From: Clostridiales bacterium
Lineage (GTDB): Bacteria; Bacillota; Clostridia; Christensenellales; Aristaeellaceae
Direction: 5' to 3'
Length of the DNA: 35,214 nt
Assembly: GCA_012729115.1 (NCBI GenBank)
Contig: JAAYDR010000048.1
Span: 1 to 35,214, forward strand
The notes beneath the pieces are model-generated. The model did no database searches. It saw nothing but the letters and a program-made list of their open reading frames with translations, and had not been told where the DNA came from. The translations under genes and the position numbers were made by a program. The first letter of the stretch is position 1; each line of letters begins with the position of its first letter. Positions 1 to 8,676 of the stretch are shown piece after piece.

Positions 1-223
1 CGGGTAATAGATGCATACTCAGGACCCGCGCCTGATACCCTTCCTGCATCCTGCGCGTAACCCCAGGCAGAGGCAGCCATGTTCCCACGGTCTGCCCCGT
101 TGCAAAACCGCCGGCCTTCTTGAGTGCGTCCGTTTCCGATATACCGCCCACCTGGTAGGTAGCGATGACACAACTTTCTCCGCCAACAGATGTTTCCGTG
201 TCAAAAGGCAAATCAAAATACAT
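1..223 (-). CDS. RuBisCO-like protein (RLP), N-terminal fragment cut by window edge
   Basis: Only the first 74 codons are in the window. Residues 21-65 follow the RuBisCO large-subunit N-terminal domain: a beta strand beginning IATYQVGG, then the hallmark QTVGTWLPLPG, then a QARVLSM strand matching the family's ARV segment. The ATG at 223 is preceded by GGAGG about ten bases upstream; an overlapping ATG ten bases earlier stops after six codons. The catalytic lysine, metal-binding Asp/Glu and loop 6 lie outside, so true RuBisCO cannot be strictly excluded, but the setting (last visible gene of a sugar-importer operon) favours an RLP. Known RLPs act as enolases or isomerases in methionine salvage and as decarboxylase or transcarboxylase in D-apiose breakdown (OiaX, OiaT). 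Substrate here is unknown. Confidence 0.8.
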   Translation of the reverse strand, partial: MYFDLPFDTETSVGGESCVIATYQVGGISETDALKKAGGFATGQTVGTWLPLPGVTRRMQEGYQARVLSMHLLP

Positions 224-262
224 TGTCGTCCATCCTCCGTTCATCTTCAGGGAGTCCGCCGG

Positions 263-1492
263 TCACGGAAGCAGCGAAAGCATTGCATCGGCTGCCGCAC
301 GGGAGAAATCCTCATCTAAAAAGTGTGCATCAATCTCCACCAACGGGATCTCTTTTTTCAGCCCTTTTCGAAACACAGAAAAGATGGCTTCATCCACCTG
401 GGGGTCATGCAAACGCTCACCAAGCCGTGTTTCACTGCGCAGCCCGGCCAGCGGAAGGATCGCGATCACTTTTCCGGTATGGCGGTTGAGCCGTTCCACG
501 GCAATTTCAGCCGCTTTCTCCGCCTCATGGGAAAACAGTTTGATATGCGCGATTTCCTTGTTATGCAGGGTATATTTGCGCCGCGTCCAGTCCCCGATTG
601 CATTGGACTGAAAATCCTTCAGAGGATAATCCACAAAATCCAGACCGCCGGGCGATACGACCATAGGGATACCCATCCTGGCTGCAGCCGTAAGCCGCTG
701 CGGCGCACCATAGGAAAATCCCCCGCCGATCACGTCCTGGGAAACGATTTCATGCAAGCACAGATCCATCACAGCGCCAATACCACCGCTTGTAATCAAC
801 TGCTCCATGGTTCGTCCACCGACACCTGTGGTATGGAACACCACAACATCATAGCCTGCCTGCTTCACCAGGCGCACGGCATTCACCACACCGTCGTTGG
901 TAACGCCCATCATGGTAGCACCCAGCAAAAACCTGGATCCGTCCAGTTGCTCCCCTCCGTTGCGCACCATGCCCATGATGGCAGCCGCCGCATTGCCAAG
1001 CACAATCCTGGTCAGAGGGTTGACGCCGGCGATGTCGACGATGGACGGCATCACGGTGATGTCCTTGTCTCCCACCAGCAGGTCAAAAGGACGGCTTCCG
1101 CAAGCTACGGTGGAAAGGATCAGCTTTGGAAAACCGATGGGCAGCTGACGCATGGAATGGGAAGCGATGGTCGAGTTCTGCAAACCGCCCAGCCCCAGGA
1201 TTCCGTGTATCCGTCCCTGGTCAAACAAGTCCTTGACAACAGCGGTCGCGCCCGCTTGCATGATGGCAACCGTACCGGCCTTGTCATTGGCGGAGAACAC
1301 CTCCTGAAGGCTGCTGCCGCCTGCTGAGGCGATTGCATCTGCGCCGATATCCGCCTCATAGGAATAACCGCCTCGGGACGACACGTCGATGGTGAGTGCA
1401 CGGAAGCCTTCTCTTTCAAAGACCTGCTTGATAAAATCCATTTCCGCATGTTTTGTATCCGCGCTGGCAATGACCGCAATCGTTTGTTGCAT
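263..1492 (-). CDS. UPF0261 / Tm-1-like ATP-binding domain protein
   Basis: A 409-residue cytosolic protein covering the usual full length of the UPF0261 (Tm-1-like) family. Family features seen: N-terminal IAVIASADTKHAEMDF, a Gly-rich ILGLGGLQNSTIA, a LILSTVACGSRPF stretch, a DITVMPSIVDIAGVN block, and a second domain with FHTTGVGGRTME and VVSPGGLDFVDYPL. The ATG at 1492 sits five bases after GGAGG; the open frame extends 25 codons upstream without a better site. The biochemical role of bacterial members is not settled; plant Tm-1 binds a viral replication protein. It lies 39 bases ahead of the RuBisCO-like gene and behind a lactonase-like gene, so a step in sugar-acid breakdown is inferred. 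Confidence 0.88.
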   Translation of the reverse strand: MQQTIAVIASADTKHAEMDFIKQVFEREGFRALTIDVSSRGGYSYEADIGADAIASAGGSSLQEVFSANDKAGTVAIMQAGATAVVKDLFDQGRIHGILGLGGLQNSTIASHSMRQLPIGFPKLILSTVACGSRPFDLLVGDKDITVMPSIVDIAGVNPLTRIVLGNAAAAIMGMVRNGGEQLDGSRFLLGATMMGVTNDGVVNAVRLVKQAGYDVVVFHTTGVGGRTMEQLITSGGIGAVMDLCLHEIVSQDVIGGGFSYGAPQRLTAAARMGIPMVVSPGGLDFVDYPLKDFQSNAIGDWTRRKYTLHNKEIAHIKLFSHEAEKAAEIAVERLNRHTGKVIAILPLAGLRSETRLGERLHDPQVDEAIFSVFRKGLKKEIPLVEIDAHFLDEDFSRAAADAMLSLLP

Positions 1493-1532
1493 AGTTCCCT
1501 CCGCCGTACGGGCAGTGCCGGATGTTATGAAA

Positions 1533-1570
1533 AGCTTGTGCGAGGCTGTGTTTAGCACCCCGCACAAGCT
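1533..1570 (-). other. Intercistronic stem-loop, 10-bp perfect stem
   Basis: AGCTTGTGCG (1533-1542) pairs perfectly with CGCACAAGCT (1561-1570) around an 18-base loop, just downstream of the lactonase-like gene and upstream of the UPF0261 gene. Read on the minus strand the stem is followed by TTTTCATAAC, so it may act as a weak or partial terminator, or protect the upstream mRNA and set different levels within the operon. Confidence 0.6.
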
Positions 1571-1582
1571 GCCATAACCTCG

Positions 1583-2383
1583 TCAGCCAAAGATAGGCGT
1601 CGTCTTCATCCGCTCCAGCAGTTCAGTCTCATGGGAGAGCAGGATATGGTCCAGACCCTGGGCGCGCTCCTTTGTAATCTCCAGGCTTCTCCAGCATGCC
1701 ACGATATCGGCAAAGCGGCTGGGGGGGGTTACAGTATATCCAATTTCCGGAATGGGATTGAAGTTTGCCAAACGGAAAGCAGAGTCTCCGCCCAGGATGT
1801 ACTTGCCGTCCTTCGTGTCCACTTCAATGGACATATGCCCGGGCGAATGTCCAAAGGTTTCAAAAGCGCGCACGCCCGGCACGATCTCTGTTTCGCCGCT
1901 GCAGGTGTCCACCTTGATCCCTTCGAAGGGACGGACGATGCCAAGGAACGGGTGTTCATAGCTTTTATAGTACAGGGGGATGGGGTCCAGCGCAAAGGCG
2001 TATTCACGTTCATGAGCGATGAATGTGGCATTCTTGAACTTGTCCATATAGAAAATGTGATCCCAATGCATATGGGTAAACAGCACATAATCAACTTCCT
2101 CACAGGGGATTCCCAGGGAAGCGAATTGCTCATAGATCGCCTCGCCGGGACCCTGCCAGGAACCGGGATGATGGTACTTGTCGGCACGCTCCGTCCAGGC
2201 CATGCCGGTGTCCACAAGAATCTTTCTGCCTTCTCCCTCAATCAGGAACGTCAGTACGGGAAGAGCTTCCTTTTCTTCCTTGATGCCCTGGATATAATGA
2301 TGAACAGAATGGTGATAATGGTACTGCTTGGGATATGTTGGCACAAAACCACTGTTGATGGGCCGAATTGTGTACTGAGCCAT
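1583..2383 (-). CDS. Metallo-beta-lactamase-fold hydrolase, N-acyl homoserine lactonase-like subgroup
   Basis: A 266-residue soluble protein with the HxHxDH metal motif (FTHMHWDHI, about residues 98-106), a further metal histidine in FGHSPGHMS, the bridging Asp in LGGDSAF, and a C-terminal LLSHE. An ILVDTGMAW strand near residue 55 is typical of AHL-lactonase-type members. The start at 2383 is chosen because AAGGAGGA lies eight bases upstream; an ATG six codons earlier would overlap that site. Known members open lactones or hydrolyse esters with two zinc ions. Between sugar permeases and a UPF0261/RLP pair it may open a sugar lactone, but quorum quenching or a cyclic-ester hydrolase role cannot be excluded from sequence. 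Confidence 0.85.
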   Translation of the reverse strand: MAQYTIRPINSGFVPTYPKQYHYHHSVHHYIQGIKEEKEALPVLTFLIEGEGRKILVDTGMAWTERADKYHHPGSWQGPGEAIYEQFASLGIPCEEVDYVLFTHMHWDHIFYMDKFKNATFIAHEREYAFALDPIPLYYKSYEHPFLGIVRPFEGIKVDTCSGETEIVPGVRAFETFGHSPGHMSIEVDTKDGKYILGGDSAFRLANFNPIPEIGYTVTPPSRFADIVACWRSLEITKERAQGLDHILLSHETELLERMKTTPIFG

Positions 2384-2421
2384 TGGATGATCCTCCTTCA
2401 TATTGGCGTTGTCCGGGTTAT

Positions 2422-3387
2422 TTACAAGCGGGCAATCTTTTTCCGCCTGTTTCGGGTGGAAATGTCAAGCCAGACCATGAGTATGATCACCAGGCCGACA
2501 GCGAGCGATTGCAGGTAGCTGGAGATGCCCACCAGGTTGATTACGTTCACGATGATGGTCAGCACCAGCGCTCCGATGAATGTTCCCAAAATGCCACCTT
2601 CGCCGCCCAGTAGCGACGTACCGCCCATGACGACCGCAGCGACAATTTGCAGGCCATAGGAGTTGCCCATGTTCGCATCGGCCGCATTCAGCCGCGCCGT
2701 CATCACAATGCCGCCGATGGCAGCCGTCAGACCGCAGATGGCGTAGGCCTTGATGGTCAAAACAACGCTGCGGACCGCGGAATACTTTGCCGCATAGGCA
2801 TTGCTGCCCAGCATATAGATGTTTCGGCCCAGCGTTGTCCGTTGAAGCAATAAGTACAACAATCCCAACAGTGCAAACGCAATGATGACAGGTACGGGGA
2901 TGATGCCGACGTAGCCGACACCGATAGGTGTGAAGTTGCGCGGCAGGTTGTAGATTACGGCGCCCTGCATAACAATTGTGGAAATTCCCAGAACCACCAT
3001 ATTTGTGCCGTATGTAGCCACAAAGGGAGGCAGCTTCAAAATTCCCACAAGCATTCCGTTGAAGATGCCAATGACCAGTCCGGCCAGCAGACCGACTGCA
3101 ATGACAACGGGAATGGAAAAGTTGAGCAAAAGAAGTTGGGCCACAATACAGCCCACCAATGCCGCGGTATTGTTTACAGACAGATCAATGCCGCCGGTCA
3201 GCACCACCGCCGTCAGACCGGAACTGAGGATAAAAAGAACGCTGGTCTGGCGTAAAACCGTCATCAGGTTGTCACCTGTCAAAAACGAACCGCTGGACAA
3301 TGTGGCCAGTAGGATGACGATGACGAGCACAATCATGCTGTAAGCATACTTGGAATGCATGAAATAGTCGGCAATCTTGTTTTTCAT
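2422..3387 (-). CDS. Ribose-type ABC transporter permease (RbsC family), second copy
   Basis: A 321-residue inner-membrane protein, almost entirely hydrophobic helices, with family marks TGGIDLSVN (about residues 65-73), a GLVIGIFNGMLVG helix, the LPPFVATYGT loop and a MGGTSLLGGEGGILGTFIGA coupling region that would contact the ATPase. It starts after GGGGGTAGGAACA and lies 12 bases downstream of the other permease gene, so both are translated from one message. Members form the channel of BPD_transp_2-type sugar importers. It differs clearly from its neighbour, so the channel is probably a heterodimer. Substrate specificity comes from the binding protein and cannot be read here. Confidence 0.9.
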   Translation of the reverse strand: MKNKIADYFMHSKYAYSMIVLVIVILLATLSSGSFLTGDNLMTVLRQTSVLFILSSGLTAVVLTGGIDLSVNNTAALVGCIVAQLLLLNFSIPVVIAVGLLAGLVIGIFNGMLVGILKLPPFVATYGTNMVVLGISTIVMQGAVIYNLPRNFTPIGVGYVGIIPVPVIIAFALLGLLYLLLQRTTLGRNIYMLGSNAYAAKYSAVRSVVLTIKAYAICGLTAAIGGIVMTARLNAADANMGNSYGLQIVAAVVMGGTSLLGGEGGILGTFIGALVLTIIVNVINLVGISSYLQSLAVGLVIILMVWLDISTRNRRKKIARL

Positions 3388-3399
3388 TGTTCCTACCCC

Positions 3400-4350
3400 C
3401 TACTCTTCCTGCTTGCGCTTGATGTACGCGTCAAGGATAATCGCAAACAGCACGACAAACCCGATAATCGCCGTCTGGTAGATGGAGGATACGCTCATCA
3501 TCACAAGGCCGTTCTTGAGCACCTGGATGAGCAGTACTCCGAAGATCGTGCCCACGATGCCGCCGCGGCCTTCGCGCATGGATGTTCCTCCCAGCAAAAC
3601 GGCCGCCACAGAGTTGAATTCGAACCCGTTGCCTGCAATCGGATTGCCGGATTCAATGCGGCAAGCCAACAGGAAACCGCCAATGGCGGCCATCAGGCCG
3701 GTATAGGTGAAAGCCTGAATGGTAGCCATCTGATTGCTGTAACCCGCTACATTGAGCGCCTCGGGGTTACCGCCCATGGTAATGATGCGCGTACCAAAGC
3801 GCGTTCGCTTCAGGAGCACCCAAGTTAACAGAAAGCATCCCACCGCCACCCATAGGATGATGGGCATCCCAAAGACCGCCTGCTTGGCTACGACCTTGAA
3901 GATGCTGTGCCGATGGTAGATCGACGATCCGTTGGCGATGGTCAGCGCGATGGAATTCAGGATGTTTTGCATACCCAGTGTTGCGATGAAAGGCGGCAAC
4001 TTCATCTTGGCGACAATCACACCGTTGAGGAAACCCGCGGCAATCGCCGAGCTCATGGCGACGGCCAGGGCTACGCCCATGGGCAGACCCATCTGCATAA
4101 ACACGATCCAGACCACTGTGACCATATTCAGCGATGCGCCGAGAGATAGATCGGTGCCCTGCATCAAAACAACTATCGTTTGGCCGCAGGACACCACAAA
4201 GAGCGGAGCGGCTTGAACAGCAATGCTGGTTAAGTTGCTCAGGGTGAAATAATTCTTTGTGTTAAAGCCATAAAAAACCAGCATGACAGCTATCATCCAC
4301 ACAGCGGGCGGAATACGTCCCAATACCCTTGGCAAAGCGCGTTGACTCAT
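3400..4350 (-). CDS. Ribose-type ABC transporter permease (RbsC family), first copy
   Basis: A 316-residue integral membrane protein. Family features: QTIVVLMQGTDLSLGASL near residues 60-77, the KLPPFIATLGM loop, repeated Gly-rich helices, and the LLGGTSMREGRGGIVGTI ATPase-coupling region near the C-terminus. The ATG at 4350 overlaps the stop of the upstream ATPase gene in an ATGA arrangement, indicating translational coupling; the open frame extends 19 codons further inside the ATPase gene but has no reason to start there. With the following permease it should form the transmembrane part of a pentose-like sugar importer. Confidence 0.9.
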   Translation of the reverse strand: MSQRALPRVLGRIPPAVWMIAVMLVFYGFNTKNYFTLSNLTSIAVQAAPLFVVSCGQTIVVLMQGTDLSLGASLNMVTVVWIVFMQMGLPMGVALAVAMSSAIAAGFLNGVIVAKMKLPPFIATLGMQNILNSIALTIANGSSIYHRHSIFKVVAKQAVFGMPIILWVAVGCFLLTWVLLKRTRFGTRIITMGGNPEALNVAGYSNQMATIQAFTYTGLMAAIGGFLLACRIESGNPIAGNGFEFNSVAAVLLGGTSMREGRGGIVGTIFGVLLIQVLKNGLVMMSVSSIYQTAIIGFVVLFAIILDAYIKRKQEE

Positions 4351-5861
4351 GCCGTTTCCGCCTCCTTTCCAAGAACCATAATGCGTCCTATCTCCTCGGC
4401 CGTGCACTGGTTTCTTGCAATCTCTGCCAGCATGCTCCCATCCTTCATGATGTAGAGGCGATCGCTCATGCCGATCACCTCCTGCATCTCGGATGAGATC
4501 ATAAGGATCGCCTTGCCCTGGGAAGCGAGTCTGTCCATAAGTGCGTAAATCTCCATCTTGGCGCCCATATCGATACCCCGCGTCGGCTCATCAAAAATGA
4601 TCACATTGGACTTGGCCGACAACCATTTCCCGATGACCACCTTCTGTTGGTTTCCCCCGGAAAGCTGTGAAACCGCGCGGCGAACATCCGGCGTGCTAAT
4701 ACGCAGCTGCGCAACGTACTCATCAGCCACCTTCTGGTTTTTCTTCTCGGACAGGATGCCGTTGGGAAATACATGCTTCAGGCTCACCGCCACCGTGTTC
4801 CACGCCACAGACGCTTTAAGAGCCAGTCCAAAGCGCTTGCGATCCTCAGGCAGAAGCCCCAGGCCCATGGAAACAATGTGCGCCGGACTTCGGCCCGTAA
4901 TGTCCTTGCCGTGTAGGTACACCTTGCCGGAGGCGGGTTTGTCGATGCCGAAGATCAGCCGCGCCATCTCCGTACGCCCGGAACCCACAAGGCCCGCCAC
5001 CCCCACGATTTCGCCTTTGTTCAGCGTCAATGAACAGCCGCGTACGCATCCTTTTTTATCACAAAGGTTTTCAACACGAAGAACCTCACCACAGTGGTTA
5101 TTCTTCGTGCGCACATAAACCTGCGCAATGTCACGACCCACCATCAGATTTACCAGTTCCTCATCCGTCAGCTCGCCCTCCCTAAGCGTGGCGACATACT
5201 TCCCATCGCGTAAAACCGTTAGACGATCCGAGATTCGATGATACTCCTGCATCCGGTGTGAAACGTAAATGATGCCGATACCCCGCTCCTTCAGCCTGTG
5301 AACCTGTTTGAAGAAGGGTTCAATTTCACGCTCTGACAGCGGTGCTGTGGGCTCATCAAAGATAATGATTTTGGGATTGTAGGACAGCGCTTTTGCAATT
5401 TCAATCATTTGCTGGGAAGCGACTCCAAGCAGCTTCACCGGGACGGTCGTATCGATGGATTCACAGCCAAGCATTTTCAGAATGGCTTTGGCATCAGCCT
5501 GCATCTTTCTTTTGTCAATAATGCGCGTACCCTTAAACAGCGGTTCTCTATTGAGAAAGATATTCTCTGCCGCGTTCAGGTAAGGAACCATGGTCAACTC
5601 CTGATAGACGGCGACGATCCCATGGGCAAGCGCCTCCTTGGGAGACGGAAAATGAACAACTTTCCCATCCAGGCGTATTTCCCCGGCATCCGGCTGATAT
5701 ACACCCAGGATACATTTGGCCAGCGTGGATTTGCCGGCCCCATTCTCACCGACAAGCACATGCACTTCCCCCGGCATCAGGTCAAAATTTACGCAGTCAA
5801 GCGCTTTGACGCCCGGGAACACCTTGGTCATGCCTGTAACAGTAAGTATCGGCTTATTCAT
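4347..5861 (-). CDS. Sugar ABC transporter, double ATPase subunit (RbsA/MglA/XylG type)
   Basis: A 504-residue protein with two ATP-binding cassettes. The first has Walker A GENGAGKST (about residues 38-46), an atypical signature region LLGVASQQMIEIAKAL and Walker B IIIFDEPTAPL. The second lacks a canonical Walker A (VGSGRTEMARLI), carries the signature LSGGNQQKVVIGKWL and Walker B VIIFDEPTRGIDMGAK. This asymmetry is normal for RbsA-type ATPases and leaves one fully catalytic site. It starts with ATG at 5861 after an intercistronic hairpin and overlaps the first permease by four bases. It powers import of the sugar captured by the binding protein encoded upstream. Confidence 0.95.
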   Translation of the reverse strand: MNKPILTVTGMTKVFPGVKALDCVNFDLMPGEVHVLVGENGAGKSTLAKCILGVYQPDAGEIRLDGKVVHFPSPKEALAHGIVAVYQELTMVPYLNAAENIFLNREPLFKGTRIIDKRKMQADAKAILKMLGCESIDTTVPVKLLGVASQQMIEIAKALSYNPKIIIFDEPTAPLSEREIEPFFKQVHRLKERGIGIIYVSHRMQEYHRISDRLTVLRDGKYVATLREGELTDEELVNLMVGRDIAQVYVRTKNNHCGEVLRVENLCDKKGCVRGCSLTLNKGEIVGVAGLVGSGRTEMARLIFGIDKPASGKVYLHGKDITGRSPAHIVSMGLGLLPEDRKRFGLALKASVAWNTVAVSLKHVFPNGILSEKKNQKVADEYVAQLRISTPDVRRAVSQLSGGNQQKVVIGKWLSAKSNVIIFDEPTRGIDMGAKMEIYALMDRLASQGKAILMISSEMQEVIGMSDRLYIMKDGSMLAEIARNQCTAEEIGRIMVLGKEAETA

Positions 5862-5899
5862 CCATCCATCCCCCCGACACGTTCAATCTATCAGGCTTT

Positions 5900-5938
5900 C
5901 GAAGAAAGGCGACCATGTTATATGGCCGCCTTTCTTCG
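5900..5938 (-). other. Strong intercistronic hairpin between binding-protein and ATPase genes
   Basis: A perfect 12-bp stem (CGAAGAAAGGCG with CGCCTTTCTTCG) is extended inside by CCAT/ATGG after one mismatch, leaving a five-base loop. It lies in the 102-base gap between the binding-protein stop and the ATPase start. No U-run follows on the minus strand, so mRNA protection or partial termination is more likely than full termination. Such structures commonly give excess binding protein over membrane components; that role is inferred here. Confidence 0.75.
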
Positions 5939-5963
5939 TCCACAGGACACAGTCGTCAAATGA

Positions 5964-7052
5964 TCAGTTGAACCACGCAAAATCAGCAATATACGTATCG
6001 ATCTTGCCGGCGTCAATCAATGGATCGTGACGCTCGGAGGGGAAGGGAATGAAGTATTCTTCCGGAACTTTACCGTCATCCAGGTACTGGATCAGCGCAG
6101 CCACCGCAAAATAGGTGGAGCCAAACGGATCGGTGTTGTAGGTCACCGTCAGATCGCCATCCTTGATGGCTTGGGAAGCATCCTTGGAGCCGTCAAAACC
6201 GCCAACCAAAACGCCTGTGACCGAAGCGGCCTTCAAGGCCTGGATCGCGCCCAACGCCATTTCATCGTTGGCACCTACGACGATTTTGAGTTCATCCTTC
6301 AAGCCGGCGCGTTGGAGCAGGTTTTCCATCACCTGCATGCCCTGAGCCCGGTTGAAGTTTGCTGTCTGGGACTCCAACAGCTTGCAGTTGGGGTACTCTT
6401 CCAATGCCGCCAGGATACCGGCCTTGCGTTCTTCAGCGTTCTGCGCGCCCGGAGGTCCCTCCAGGATGACCACGCCGCCTTCTCCGCCGGCTTTCTCGCA
6501 AAGATACTTGGTTACCACATATCCGGTTTCAAAATAATCAACACCGGTGCGCATCATGGAGCCGGATGTAGGCGCCGTTCCGATAGCCACCACGGGGATT
6601 CCCGCTTCATTGGCAGCATCCACGGCGGCCATGATGCCGTTGGAATCGGAAGGATGGATCACAAAACCGTCAACGCCCTGTTGAATCTGCGCTTCCATAA
6701 TGGCCAATTGCTCTTCAATGGAGTCCTGCTGCGCCGGTGCGAGGGTTACGACGGTAACGCCCATATCCCTGCCTGCCGCTTCGCCGCCCTTCCACATACC
6801 ATTCATGTATGGATTGGTAGAGTTTTTGGTCATCACACAGATGGTATACTCGCCCTTCGCCTTGAGTTCGGTCGCAACTTTCGAACCAATGCCGGTAATG
6901 GGCAGTTCAATCTTCCATTTTGCGTTGTCACTGGCACGATTCACGTTGACATTCAATGAGAAGTCAGGTTTCTCCGCAGCGGCTGCCATTGAGCTCATCA
7001 CGCAGCCAAATACCAGCACCAGAGCCATCAGAAGCAATGAGAGTTTCTTCAT
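5964..7052 (-). CDS. Sugar ABC transporter substrate-binding protein (periplasmic-binding-protein type I)
   Basis: A 362-residue exported protein. The N-terminus has two lysines, a hydrophobic core (residues 5-17) and VFGC, which could be a slightly unusual lipobox with Cys17, followed by alternative AAA-type cleavage sites. The mature part carries family marks: YTICVMTKNSTNPYM, a VDGFVIHPSD strand, AGIPVVAIGT, ARTGVDYF-like MRTGVDYFETG, and VVGANDEMALGAIQALK. AAGGAGGATCCCAC precedes the ATG at 7052. It is the first gene of the operon and lies directly behind a strong promoter. It should deliver a monosaccharide or sugar acid to the two permeases. The ligand cannot be named; ribose, xylose, apiose-like and other small sugars all use this fold. 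Confidence 0.92.
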   Translation of the reverse strand: MKKLSLLLMALVLVFGCVMSSMAAAAEKPDFSLNVNVNRASDNAKWKIELPITGIGSKVATELKAKGEYTICVMTKNSTNPYMNGMWKGGEAAGRDMGVTVVTLAPAQQDSIEEQLAIMEAQIQQGVDGFVIHPSDSNGIMAAVDAANEAGIPVVAIGTAPTSGSMMRTGVDYFETGYVVTKYLCEKAGGEGGVVILEGPPGAQNAEERKAGILAALEEYPNCKLLESQTANFNRAQGMQVMENLLQRAGLKDELKIVVGANDEMALGAIQALKAASVTGVLVGGFDGSKDASQAIKDGDLTVTYNTDPFGSTYFAVAALIQYLDDGKVPEEYFIPFPSERHDPLIDAGKIDTYIADFAWFN

Positions 7053-7150
7053 GTGGGATCCTCCTTCATTTTTTGTGAGACGGGTCCATGGGTATAAAGT
7101 TGTTCCTGCGATTGAAACGACTTGCTGTGATGTGCACCAGCCAAGATCGT

Positions 7151-7175
7151 ATCATTGGATATAATATACCATCAT
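7151..7175. promoter_or_regulatory. Candidate operator: 25-bp imperfect palindrome over the -10 box
   Basis: The segment is quasi-symmetric about position 7163: nine of twelve positions in each arm match, with ATTGG/CCAAT-like and TATA elements (TTGGATATA on one arm, ATGGTATA on the other strand). It covers the -10 hexamer of the importer operon, where a repressor would block RNA polymerase. GntR/FadR-type regulators of sugar-acid genes bind similar TTGGTATACCAA sites, but no regulator gene is in the window, so the assignment is tentative. Confidence 0.4.
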
Positions 7176-7191
7176 ACATTGGACCTGTCAA
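7163..7191 (-). promoter_or_regulatory. Sigma-A promoter of the sugar importer/RLP operon
   Basis: On the minus strand TTGACA (7186-7191) is separated by exactly 17 bases from TATATT (7163-7168), about 110 bases ahead of the binding-protein ATG. Both boxes are near consensus, so the promoter should be strong unless repressed. Confidence 0.85.
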
Positions 7192-7218
7192 TAGAATGAA
7201 CAAAAAAATTGAAGGAAT

Positions 7219-8665
<1,447 letters not shown>

Positions 8666-8676
<11 letters not shown>

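Noticed and set aside
5100-5861. Mutated first signature motif in the sugar ATPase
   Set aside because: The LGVASQQ-type first signature and a degenerate second Walker A are normal in RbsA-family proteins, not signs of decay.
7108-7125. Possible catabolite-repression (cre) site in the importer leader
   Set aside because: TTGAAACGACTTGC keeps the central CG but fails too many positions of TGWAANCGNTNWCA on both arms.
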